Source: an uncultured Prevotella sp.
GTDB lineage: Bacteria > Bacteroidota > Bacteroidia > Bacteroidales > Bacteroidaceae
Length of the DNA: 18,958 nt
Direction: 5' to 3'
Assembly (NCBI GenBank): GCA_900768785.1
Contig: CAAGEG010000055.1
Location: 1 to 18,958, forward strand
Shown: positions 7,547 through 14,759 of the stretch, one piece after another
Numbering within the stretch: position 1 is the stretch's first letter
Layout of the letters: the number at the start of each line of letters is the position of its first letter
Notes under the pieces: generated by a model
The model's input: only the letters and a program-made list of their open reading frames with translations
Databases searched by the model: none
What the model was told of the DNA's origin: nothing
Made by a program: the position numbers and the translations under genes

Positions 7547-7560
7547 GTAAGCAAGCTTAC
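7547..7560. repeat. Short inverted repeat GTAAGC/GCTTAC
   Basis: GTAAGC (7547-7552) and GCTTAC (7555-7560) form a perfect 6-bp inverted repeat around AA. It sits between the 22-bp array and the GGAT/ATCC palindromes. The arms share the GTAAG word of the array but are too short to be independently convincing. Confidence 0.4.
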
Positions 7561-7609
7561 CCTTTGCTCTTCTTTCGTTCGTCGGTTGTAATCCGTGCGG
7601 AATATATTT

Positions 7610-7736
7610 GCGGATATGTTATCCGCCATAGGCAAGAACTTTACCGATTAATCCTTTAACAAAATAGGGTTGTGGCATATCTTATGGCGGATTGCAAATC
7701 CGCAGTTATGTTACACGGGGATTTCAAATCCCCGTG
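7610..7736. repeat. Cluster of three GGAT/ATCC palindromes
   Basis: Three inverted repeats: GCGGAT/ATCCGC (7610-7615/7621-7626), GCGGATT/AATCCGC (7687-7693/7697-7703) and CACGGGGATTT/AAATCCCCGTG (7714-7724/7726-7736). The last is perfect with an 11-bp stem and a 1-base centre. ATCCGCCATA (7621-7630) is also complementary to TATGGCGGAT (7683-7692), so the first two could alternatively fold into one longer hairpin. None is followed by a T-tract. Confidence 0.75.
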
Positions 7737-7778
7737 AACCCAATATTGTGGAGTCTGATGTAACCATGAGAGTTTTGT

Positions 7779-7834
7779 GTTTAGCCCAAAGAGGATCTGA
7801 GTTTAGCCCAAACGACAGTCGTGTTTAGCCCAAA
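7779..7834. repeat. 22-bp tandem array, GTTTAGCCCAAA core
   Basis: GTTTAGCCCAAA begins at 7779, 7801 and 7823, exactly 22 bp apart. The 12-base core is invariant while the remaining 10 bases of each unit differ (GAGGATCTGA, CGACAGTCGT). GTTTAGC also occurs within units of the arrays at 7383 and 15403. The conserved-core, variable-remainder design differs from the near-identical units at 451. Confidence 0.85.
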
Positions 7835-7982
7835 CAGAAGTTGAAAACAGCAAACATGCCAAAACGTTCTTTGGGTAAATACTCCTTCATCAACATCATA
7901 ATGTATATCATAATGATGAATATCTTTGTCTTAGTCTTTGTCTTAATATTACGCGCGCGGGCGTTGGAAATGAAGGTGATTG

Positions 7983-8025
7983 AAATCCGATTCAAATCCG
8001 ATTTAAATCCGATTCAAATTGCATT
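7983..8025. repeat. 11-bp tandem array, AAATCCGATT
   Basis: AAATCCGATT starts at 7983, 7994 and 8005, with a diverged copy AAATTGCATT at 8016. Spacing is exactly 11 bp, half the 22-bp period of the other arrays in this window. The word AAATCC also forms an arm of the nearby palindromes. It lies about 150-190 bases upstream of the LacI-type regulator promoter. Confidence 0.8.
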
Positions 8026-8174
8026 TCATTCAAATTCGCAAAAAAACAGCTTGCGAAGTCTAAAAATATGGCTCATGAAAACCATGAAAAATCTTTGTTT
8101 TGCCATTTTCTTTTTCCCGTTTTTTTCAAGAAGTGATTTTTATTTGGAATTATGCTAAAAAAAACGGCTGTGCT

Positions 8175-8206
8175 TTTACACAATTCATTTTTTATTGTTA
8201 TATTTG
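8175..8206 (+). promoter_or_regulatory. Promoter of the LacI-type regulator
   Basis: TATATTTG at 8199-8206 fits the -7 consensus TAnnTTTG. About 20 bases upstream is only a partial -33 box (TTTA at 8175-8178). The implied leader to the ATG at 8250 is about 35-40 bases. No other plausible box lies closer to the gene. Confidence 0.55.
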
Positions 8207-8249
8207 CGGTTGAAATCTTTTACTTTAAAAAAAAGCAGACTACGTTTAA

Positions 8250-9311
8250 ATGAATGAGAAAATCAGAATAAAAGATATTGCAGAGCGGTCGGGTGTATCG
8301 GTCGGAACTGTAGATCGCGTGCTTCACAACAGGCCTAACGTATCTAAATCAGCAAGAGAAAAAGTCGAGAATGTACTCAAGAGCATCAACTATCAACCGA
8401 ATATGTATGCGAGTGCATTGGCTTATAACAAAGTTTATACGTTTTATTGCCTTATCCCGGAGCATCAACAAGAGATGTATTGGGTAGATGTAGAGGAAGG
8501 AATAATGAAGGCGGGAGAATCGAGACGCGACTTTCATGTGGGTGTTAAAATACTTTATTATAAGCGTTTTGATGCCACTTCGTTCAAGAAAAGTTGTGAA
8601 GAGTGTCTCGCATCCAACCCAAATGGAGTTGTCGTTGTGCCGAGTGAGAAGGAAACAACAAAATGGTTTGCCGACCAATTGCATGCGAACAATATTCCTT
8701 TTATCTTGTTAGACTCATACATACCCGATTTGAAACCTCTGTCTTTCTTCGGACAAGACTCGTTTTGTAGCGGTTATTTCGCAGGCAAAATGTTATCTTT
8801 GATATCTGCCGATGACAAGGAAATAATGATTATGAAGGAAACAAAGGACGGCGCAGTTGTAAGTAGGCAGCAGGCAAACCGCGAGATTGGCTTCAGACAT
8901 TACATGAATGAGCATCGCCCGGAAGTGAATATCATAGAACTGCAGTTGCCTATCGGTATGAAAGAAAAGTATGGTCAGATACTTGAAACATTCTTTTCAA
9001 GTCATCCAAACATACACAACTGCATTACTTTTAATTCACGAGGCTACATCGTAGGAGAGTTCTTGCTTAGAACAAACCGCCGCAACGTGCAGATTATGGG
9101 CTATGATATATTGGACAGAAATACAAAATGTCTCAATCTCGGCACTATTTCTTTTCTTATTGCACAGCATGCTTACATGCAGGGTTACAACAGTATAGAC
9201 ACTTTGTTTAAAGCAATTGTTCTGAAGAAAAAAGTAGATCCGGTTAACTATATGCCGATAGAACTTTTGTCAAAAGAGAATATTGATTTTTACAGAAGGA
9301 CACAGCTCTGA
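8250..9311 (+). CDS. LacI-family transcriptional regulator
   Basis: 353 residues. The N-terminal helix-turn-helix and hinge are clear: IRIKDIAERSGVSVGTVDRV at about 5-24, then LHNRPNVSKSAREKVENVL and the hinge-like SINYQPNMYASAL. The remainder is a periplasmic-binding-protein-like effector domain (about 62-345). It lies upstream of uxaA with a 96-base gap and no promoter-like sequence between, and divergently from kdgK-kdgA, so it is the likely local regulator of hexuronate catabolism, responding to a pathway intermediate such as KDG or altronate. The effector and the sign of regulation are inferences. The start at 8250 is the only sensible one for an intact HTH. Confidence 0.92.
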   Translation: MNEKIRIKDIAERSGVSVGTVDRVLHNRPNVSKSAREKVENVLKSINYQPNMYASALAYNKVYTFYCLIPEHQQEMYWVDVEEGIMKAGESRRDFHVGVKILYYKRFDATSFKKSCEECLASNPNGVVVVPSEKETTKWFADQLHANNIPFILLDSYIPDLKPLSFFGQDSFCSGYFAGKMLSLISADDKEIMIMKETKDGAVVSRQQANREIGFRHYMNEHRPEVNIIELQLPIGMKEKYGQILETFFSSHPNIHNCITFNSRGYIVGEFLLRTNRRNVQIMGYDILDRNTKCLNLGTISFLIAQHAYMQGYNSIDTLFKAIVLKKKVDPVNYMPIELLSKENIDFYRRTQL

Positions 9312-9407
9312 TAAGACGTAGGAAGAAAAGAAGGCTTAATGCTAAAAATAAAAGAACAAACAAAGAAATTGAAGAATTAAAACAAATATCATTTAAACAA
9401 AACAATT

Positions 9408-10907
9408 ATGGAAAAACAAGCGTCATTCATAAAGATAAATCCGGCAGACAGCGTTGTGGTATGTCTAAGGAATTATCAAAAAGGCGAGATTATTGAAGTT
9501 GACGGCAAGAATGTAGTATTGTCGGAAGATGTACCGGTGGGACATAAAGTGTTGATTAAAGATACCGCTGCCGGTGAAAATATTATTAAATACGGCTATC
9601 CTATCGGTCATGCTATGACAGACCTTAAAGCCGGACAATGGGTAAACGAGAATAACCTGAAAACAAACCTTTCAGGAACTCTTGAATATGAGTACAAACC
9701 GGTTAATGAAGAGTTGGATATAGCTAACGAAAACCTTACTTTCAACGGTTATGTACGCAAGAACGGTGAAGTGGGAATAAGAAACGAGGTGTGGATTGTG
9801 CCTACTGTAGGTTGTGTAAACGGTATTGCTGAACGCCTCGCACAGATGCTTGAGAAGGAAACAGCGCTTGAAGGAATAGATGCCGTGCATGCTTGGCATC
9901 ACAACTATGGTTGTTCGCAACTAAGTGAAGACCATGAGAACACGAGAAAAGTGCTAAGAGATATCGTTCTTCACCCGAATGCAGGTGCCGTATTGGTACT
10001 TAGTCTCGGTTGTGAGAATAATCAACCGGACGAATTTGAGAAACTTCTCGGCGATTATGACAAAGAACGCATCAAGTTCCTTGTTGTTCAGAAGGTCAAA
10101 GGAGATGAAGTGGAAGAGGGAATGAACATACTTAGAGGTTTGTATAACATAGCAAAAAATGACAAACGCACAGTTTGCCCTCTCAATGAACTGCGTGTAG
10201 GATTGAAATGTGGTGGTAGCGACGGTCTTAGCGGTATTACAGCTAATCCTCTTGTAGGAGAATTTTCTGATTTCCTTGTAGCTCAAGGCGGTACATCAAT
10301 ACTTACGGAAGTTCCGGAGATGTTTGGAGCAGAGACAATATTAATGAATAGATGCAAGACTCCGCAGCTTTTTGACGAGACAGTGAAGCTTGTCAACGAC
10401 TTCAAAGAGTATTTCTTGAGTCACGGAGAGCCTGTTGGTGAAAATCCTTCACCGGGAAACAAGGCAGGAGGTATATCTACACTCGAAGATAAAGCGCTCG
10501 GATGTACACAGAAATGCGGTAGAGCACCTGTAAGTGGCGTGTTGGCGTATGGCGACAGACTGCAAACAAAAGGTCTAAACCTGCTTTCAGCTCCCGGAAA
10601 CGACCTTGTTGCTTCCACAGCCCTTGCATCTGCCGGTTGCCAGATAGTGCTTTTCACAACAGGACGCGGCACTCCGTTTGGTACATTCATTCCTACTATG
10701 AAAGTATCAACCAACAGCAACCTCTATAAAAACAAGGCAAACTGGATTGATTTCAATGCTGGAGAACTTGTAGATGGCACAGATATGAAGACTCTTCTAA
10801 AGAAATTCATCAACAAGATAATAGCTGTTGCCAACGGAGAGCAGACATGTAACGAGAAGAACGGATACAGAGAGATTTCAATCTTCAAGAATGGAGTAAC
10901 TCTCTAA
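9408..10907 (+). CDS. uxaA: Altronate dehydratase
   Basis: 499 residues, full length for UxaA, which dehydrates D-altronate to 2-keto-3-deoxygluconate in the galacturonate isomerase pathway. An N-terminal SAF-type domain (about 8-90) precedes the catalytic UxaA domain, recognised by GYVRKNGEVGIRNEVWIVPT (114-133), HNYGCSQLSEDHENTR (165-180), LGCENNQ (200-206), LKCGGSDGLSGITANPLVG (266-284) and TEVPEMFGAE (300-309), with conserved cysteines for the metal site. In the SAF domain the usual W-V-H-x-H-N reads WVNENN (78-83), so the expected histidines are replaced; whether this matters is unknown. Probably co-transcribed with the LacI gene. Its product feeds the divergently encoded KdgK and KdgA. 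UxaB, UxaC and UxuA are not in this window. Confidence 0.95.
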   Translation: MEKQASFIKINPADSVVVCLRNYQKGEIIEVDGKNVVLSEDVPVGHKVLIKDTAAGENIIKYGYPIGHAMTDLKAGQWVNENNLKTNLSGTLEYEYKPVNEELDIANENLTFNGYVRKNGEVGIRNEVWIVPTVGCVNGIAERLAQMLEKETALEGIDAVHAWHHNYGCSQLSEDHENTRKVLRDIVLHPNAGAVLVLSLGCENNQPDEFEKLLGDYDKERIKFLVVQKVKGDEVEEGMNILRGLYNIAKNDKRTVCPLNELRVGLKCGGSDGLSGITANPLVGEFSDFLVAQGGTSILTEVPEMFGAETILMNRCKTPQLFDETVKLVNDFKEYFLSHGEPVGENPSPGNKAGGISTLEDKALGCTQKCGRAPVSGVLAYGDRLQTKGLNLLSAPGNDLVASTALASAGCQIVLFTTGRGTPFGTFIPTMKVSTNSNLYKNKANWIDFNAGELVDGTDMKTLLKKFINKIIAVANGEQTCNEKNGYREISIFKNGVTL

Positions 10908-10927
10908 TAAGAAGAATATAATGTTTT

Positions 10928-10960
10928 GTCAGTTTTCCGATGTGCAATCGGAGAACTGAC
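10928..10960 (+). terminator. Hairpin terminator after uxaA
   Basis: GTCAGTTTTCCGAT (10928-10941) pairs with ATCGGAGAACTGAC (10947-10960), giving 14 pairs with one G-U and a 5-base loop. It lies 20 bases after the uxaA stop. The downstream T-run is weak (AATTCTT), so termination is likely but not textbook. Confidence 0.7.
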
Positions 10961-11074
10961 AATTCTTAAATCCCTATTAGTCAATAAACGAAGACCAAAC
11001 CCCCAAACAAAACGTGTGCGCTTAGACTTAAAAGAAGCGTGATAATGGTAAGGAAAAAATAATTCTTAACGTTT

Positions 11075-11887
11075 ATGCATGTAATAACGAGAAACTTTAT
11101 CAAGTTGTTATCTTCCGGTGCTTTCGGCACTTCAGAACCATTGGAGTGTATGTCTGAATATAAATGGAACCGACTATTGAAATTGGCACAACTCAATCAT
11201 GTGAGTGATATGGTTGCTTCGGCAATAGTAAACACGGCAGATGCCACCTCCGGAATTGTTCCTCTCAAAGTGTCGCAACAGATTTCAAACATGAGAGCCT
11301 TTGAGAACGAGACTCAAAGACATGACGACAACTCGGTGGAAGAACGCAAAGATAAATTTTCTTGCTTTATTTTTAATGCCAAACTTAATAGAATAAGATA
11401 TAACGAAATACACAGTATTGACACATCAACAGAAACTCTTACCTTCTTGACACTATCTGTAAGATGTGCAAACGACATCTATGCAAATGATGTAAACTTT
11501 AAATCTTTGATTGATTTAGGCAATTATCTAAGGTCAACAGGCGATAAGATAGACTTCGTTAAAGCAGATAAGTGGCTCAAAACTTTGAGAATGAGACGAG
11601 TGATGAACTTAATCGGAAGCTATCTTGTTAATGATTTCGGCTTTGAAATTAAAGAATTGCCATTCTTGAAAAAGATTTCAAAACAAGCCAAAAGCATAAT
11701 CGCCGATTATATAGACAACAATTTAAAGATGCTACGCAAAGAAGGTGATGATGTGAAAGAGGCGTATAACGCTCTTGATGAAAAGAAAAATTCTCCAAGA
11801 ATGAAGTTCTTCTCTTATTGTCCGCTTGAAGTTACTTGTCGTTTCTTTGCAAACGGATTGAACAGGATTACCAATATAGAGGAATAA
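11075..11887 (+). CDS. Conserved-looking hypothetical protein
   Basis: 270 residues, no signal peptide or membrane segment, so cytoplasmic. I do not recognise it with confidence. The N-terminus (FIKLLSSGAFGTSEPLECMSEYKWNRLLKLAQLNHVSDMV) and the later MRRVMNLIGSYLVNDFGFEIKELPF resemble the helical flanks of an uncharacterised nucleotidyltransferase-like family common in Bacteroidetes, but no GS-x-D catalytic motif is visible, so activity should not be assumed. The middle (about 85-130) is charged and poorly ordered. It stands alone between the uxaA terminator and the lysozyme promoter. No good promoter box is visible upstream. The length and regular protein composition argue for a real gene. 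Confidence 0.75.
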   Translation: MHVITRNFIKLLSSGAFGTSEPLECMSEYKWNRLLKLAQLNHVSDMVASAIVNTADATSGIVPLKVSQQISNMRAFENETQRHDDNSVEERKDKFSCFIFNAKLNRIRYNEIHSIDTSTETLTFLTLSVRCANDIYANDVNFKSLIDLGNYLRSTGDKIDFVKADKWLKTLRMRRVMNLIGSYLVNDFGFEIKELPFLKKISKQAKSIIADYIDNNLKMLRKEGDDVKEAYNALDEKKNSPRMKFFSYCPLEVTCRFFANGLNRITNIEE

Positions 11888-11957
11888 ATCCCCAAGAATA
11901 AAGGTGTTTGTTAACTGTCTTGTTTTAGGCTTTCACTCATTAAATAAGTTTAATTTA

Positions 11958-11989
11958 TTTGCCATTGACATTTATAAGCAGTAACTTTG
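11958..11989 (+). promoter_or_regulatory. Promoter of the lysozyme gene
   Basis: TTTG at 11958-11961, exactly 20 bases, then TAACTTTG at 11982-11989: a full match to the Bacteroidetes consensus and the same -7 box as the kdgK promoter. The expected transcript start is near 11995, giving a leader of about 55 bases that contains the hairpin at 12005-12031. Confidence 0.8.
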
Positions 11990-12004
11990 CACCTATATTT
12001 AAAA

Positions 12005-12031
12005 ATATGACTGACATTAAAACAGTCATAT
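12005..12031 (+). promoter_or_regulatory. 5'-leader hairpin of the lysozyme transcript
   Basis: ATATGACTG (12005-12013) and CAGTCATAT (12023-12031) form a perfect 9-bp stem with a 9-base loop, beginning about 10 bases after the predicted transcription start and ending 20 bases before the ATG. No T-tract follows. It could stabilise the mRNA 5' end or bind a regulator; neither is shown. Confidence 0.55.
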
Positions 12032-12051
12032 AAAACAATAAAGAGACAATA

Positions 12052-12750
12052 ATGAAATCATATATATTATTTTTTTTATGTTTATTATTAACAAATAAGA
12101 CCTACGCACAAGAGAATATTTATATACAATGTGAGGATACCTGCAGACATATTCACGGAATTGATTTGAGTCACTATCAAGGAGAAGTATTCTGGGAACA
12201 TGTCGGAGATAACAGCAAAATGGCTTTTGTCTATCTTAAAGCAACAGAAGGTGGCACGCATATAGATAAAACCTACGAACGAAATATTGATCTTGCTCAT
12301 CGATACGGGCTGAAAGTGGGGTCGTATCATTTCTTCAGACCAAAGTCGGACCTTACTTTGCAGTTGGAAAACTTCAAGTCTCAATGCCGTCCGGGCGATC
12401 AAGACCTCATACCAATGATAGATATAGAAACGACGGGTGGCTTATCGACAGACGAATTTTGCGATTCGCTGTTCAAATTTCTTGTCTTGGTGGAAGAAGC
12501 ATACAAGCAAAAGCCTCTGTTATATACATATACCAATTTCTATAACAAGCATTTAAGAGGTAAGATTGACGCTTATAAACTCATGATAGCTCAATATTCG
12601 GCAGAGGAACCCACACTTGCCGATGGCAGAGACTATTTGATTTGGCAATATACATCAAAAGGGCGAATTAACGGAATAAATACTTATGTTGATAAAAGTC
12701 GTTTTATGGGGCGGCATAGCATGAGAGAAATAAGGTTCCGGCATAGGTAG
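12052..12750 (+). CDS. Secreted GH25 lysozyme-like muramidase
   Basis: 232 residues with a signal peptide (about 1-19, ending TYAQ). The glycoside hydrolase 25 fold is clear: GIDLSHYQG (36-44) with D38, FVYLKATEGG (59-68), the Y-x-x-N-x-x-x-A helix leading to GLKVGSYHFFRP (86-97), the catalytic core PMIDIET with D124 and E126, and LLYTYTNFY and LIWQYTS at later family positions. GH25 enzymes cleave the N-acetylmuramic acid to N-acetylglucosamine bond of peptidoglycan; here probably in the periplasm or outside the cell. No cell-wall-binding domain is attached. Driven by its own strong promoter, followed 90 bases later by the zinc-ribbon gene. Whether it remodels its own wall or attacks others is open. 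Confidence 0.93.
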   Translation: MKSYILFFLCLLLTNKTYAQENIYIQCEDTCRHIHGIDLSHYQGEVFWEHVGDNSKMAFVYLKATEGGTHIDKTYERNIDLAHRYGLKVGSYHFFRPKSDLTLQLENFKSQCRPGDQDLIPMIDIETTGGLSTDEFCDSLFKFLVLVEEAYKQKPLLYTYTNFYNKHLRGKIDAYKLMIAQYSAEEPTLADGRDYLIWQYTSKGRINGINTYVDKSRFMGRHSMREIRFRHR

Positions 12751-12840
12751 CGCAGATTGAAAAAACGAACTTTTGATACGCATATTTATAATATATATAG
12801 CGAAAACATCGGATTTTAAATTTATAAAAACTAAATAATA

Positions 12841-13980
12841 ATGGCTATAATAAAGTGTCCGGAGTGTGGACATCAGATTAGTGACAAAGCACCGGTATGT
12901 CCAAGTTGCGGAGTTGTCATCGCAGGAAACGTTATAAAGTGTCCTTATTGTGGTGAAGTATATTTAAAAGGAGAGGTTGTTTGCCCAAGTTGTCATAAAC
13001 AATCGGTTGTTTCACATGTTGAAAAGACGAATAGAGAAGTTGTTGAAAAGCCTGTAAGAACCGAAACCCCCAACGTTGCACCCGAGAACTCGGATAATAA
13101 CACCCCTAAAAAGAAAAGCAATAAGACAACTGTCGTTATTTCCATTATTCTTGCTGTCATTGTTTTGTGTGCTTTCCTATATAAATATAATGATGCGAAG
13201 ACCGACAAGGAGTTGGAAGAATATGAAATTGCGATGAAGAGTGACGACCCTATGATATTGCAAACATTTCTTGACAACTATAAAGATGCGCCTCAAGCAC
13301 ATATAGACTCTATAACCGTGCATCTTGAAAGGATAAATAAGAGGGAACAAGATTGGAATAACGCTCTTATGAATAGGTCACGAGTGGCTATCTTAGACTA
13401 TCTTAGCGCATATCCAAACAGTCCTCACGAGCAGGAAGCAAGGGAGAAACTTGATTCAATTGACTGGTCTCAATGTCAGAAAGACAATACCCCGGAAGCG
13501 CTACAAGCCTATTTGGACCAACATCCCGACGGCAATCATTATGATGAAGCCGAGAGTGCTTTGAAAAAAGCAAAGGCTGAGTCGGTCTCTGTTGATGAGA
13601 GAGGAATGTTGAGAAGCCTGTTTCGTAATTTCTTCTTAAGTATTAATGCAAAAGATGCTGCGAGTTTAACGAATACGGTTAGTGAGATAACAAACTTTCT
13701 CGGTAAGTTTGGCGCAACCAAAAACGATGTTGTCACGTTTATGAATAAGCTGTATAAGCCCGATGTCAAGAACATGATATGGTCTATAGACGATAATTAC
13801 AACATCAGCAAGAAAGAGATAGGAGATGAAGAATATGAATATTCGGTGTCTTTTGTCGCTCGTCAGAAGATAGAAAAAACTGATAACAGCTCGGTAGAAA
13901 ACACTTATCGCATAAGTGCTAAAGTTGGTCCGGAAGGAAAAATATCAGACTTTTCTATGGCTCGTCTAACTAATGAATGA
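12841..13980 (+). CDS. Double zinc-ribbon protein with one membrane helix and repeat domain
   Basis: 379 residues. Two N-terminal zinc ribbons have cysteines at 6, 9, 20, 23 and 34, 37, 48, 51. A polar, Pro/Asn/Lys-rich linker leads to a single membrane helix (about 97-114) with a positively charged stretch before it, predicting ribbons in the cytoplasm and the rest outside. Residues about 125-245 contain three related helical repeats with a YLxxYPxSPHxxEAxxxL flavour (DNYKDAPQAH, SAYPNSPHEQEA, DQHPDGNHYDEA). The C-terminal 250-375 looks like a small alpha+beta domain, perhaps NTF2-like. Such proteins are common in Bacteroidetes and their function is unknown to me. It ends in a 4-base ATGA overlap with nudC, so the two are translationally coupled. 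Confidence 0.88.
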   Translation: MAIIKCPECGHQISDKAPVCPSCGVVIAGNVIKCPYCGEVYLKGEVVCPSCHKQSVVSHVEKTNREVVEKPVRTETPNVAPENSDNNTPKKKSNKTTVVISIILAVIVLCAFLYKYNDAKTDKELEEYEIAMKSDDPMILQTFLDNYKDAPQAHIDSITVHLERINKREQDWNNALMNRSRVAILDYLSAYPNSPHEQEAREKLDSIDWSQCQKDNTPEALQAYLDQHPDGNHYDEAESALKKAKAESVSVDERGMLRSLFRNFFLSINAKDAASLTNTVSEITNFLGKFGATKNDVVTFMNKLYKPDVKNMIWSIDDNYNISKKEIGDEEYEYSVSFVARQKIEKTDNSSVENTYRISAKVGPEGKISDFSMARLTNE

Positions 13981-14759
13981 TGAAAAAATATTGGTTCGTG
14001 TTTATTGGTAATGAACTTCTGTTGGAAAAACTTGAAGACGGAAGTTATACTATACCTTTTCAAGACAATCCTCCTGTATCTTACGCATCAAAAGATTGCC
14101 TGCATAACATTACTCCTATCGGCGATAAGGAGGTTAAAACATTTAAGTTGCCTGTCGGAACTACGTTTGATGAGAGATATGAAATATGTAATTTGAGGGC
14201 TTCGTTCCATAAATTGCCTGAATATCTATACCTTAAAGCCGGCAAATGTGAGGAGATTTTATATTGGGACTCTAATACCCGGTATTGTGGCGTGTGTGGT
14301 AATAAGCTTCACATGCATACGGACATATCGAAAAAATGCGACAATTGTGGTAAAGAGATATGGCCTCAGTTGTCAACAGCCATAATTGTGCTTGTTCATA
14401 AAGGAGATGAGATACTCTTAGTTCATGCAAGAAATTTCAGAGGCGACTATTATGGTCTTGTTGCAGGCTTTGTTGAGACGGGCGAAACGCTTGAACAGGC
14501 TGTCGTAAGAGAGGTTAGAGAGGAGACAGGTATAGAGATTAAGAACATCAAATATTTTGCTTCGCAGCCTTGGCCATATCCTTGCGGACTTATGGTTGGC
14601 TTTTATGCTGAGTATGAAAGTGGTGATATCGTTCTTCAAGACGAGGAGTTAAGTGCCGGAGGATGGTTTGATATTCATCGCTTGCCGGCAATTCCCGATA
14701 AGTTATCCATAGCGAGAAGACTCATAGATAACTGGTTGGCAACAAACAATGTGTTATAA
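13977..14759 (+). CDS. nudC: NADH pyrophosphatase / NAD-cap hydrolase
   Basis: 260 residues, full length for NudC. A four-cysteine zinc site (C104, C107, C121, C124) precedes a perfect Nudix box at 164-186 (G-x5-E-x7-REVREETGI), and the NADH-specific motif SQPWPYP follows at 196-202. Family members hydrolyse NAD(H) to NMN(H) and AMP, and E. coli NudC removes NAD caps from RNA. The residue after the motif is Cys-Gly rather than the common Ser-Ser, a small deviation. Its ATG overlaps the stop of the zinc-ribbon gene (ATGA), and a second ATG follows directly at 13980. Convergent with a second Nudix gene across a 19-base gap. Confidence 0.95.
   Translation: MMKKYWFVFIGNELLLEKLEDGSYTIPFQDNPPVSYASKDCLHNITPIGDKEVKTFKLPVGTTFDERYEICNLRASFHKLPEYLYLKAGKCEEILYWDSNTRYCGVCGNKLHMHTDISKKCDNCGKEIWPQLSTAIIVLVHKGDEILLVHARNFRGDYYGLVAGFVETGETLEQAVVREVREETGIEIKNIKYFASQPWPYPCGLMVGFYAEYESGDIVLQDEELSAGGWFDIHRLPAIPDKLSIARRLIDNWLATNNVL

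Larger units (their letters stand above)
7202..8249. other. 1-kb divergent spacer between kdgK and the LacI regulator
   Basis: No convincing gene. An open frame at 7841-8158 is low-complexity and lies across an 11-bp tandem repeat. In order the spacer contains the kdgK promoter, a 22-bp array (7383-7496), a copy of the TTGTCCGCAGGGATT element (7498-7512), palindromes at 7547-7560, 7610-7626, 7687-7703 and 7714-7736, a second 22-bp array (7779-7834), an 11-bp array (7983-8025) and the regulator promoter (8175-8206). The density of periodic and palindromic DNA is far above what divergent promoters need. Confidence 0.8.

Noticed and set aside
7383..7834. Possible CRISPR arrays
   Set aside because: Units are contiguous 22-mers without 30-40 bp unique spacers, and no cas genes are in the window.
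7887..7923. ATCATAATG direct repeat and CATCAT/ATGATG inverted repeat
   Set aside because: Short, AT-rich and imperfect; likely by chance in this composition.
7841..8158. Open frame of 105 codons before the LacI-type regulator
   Set aside because: It crosses the 11-bp array, has low-complexity composition and no recognisable domain, and the regulator promoter lies just beyond it.
11075..11887. Functional nucleotidyltransferase
   Set aside because: Only helical flank resemblance is seen; the catalytic GS-x-D type motif is not found.
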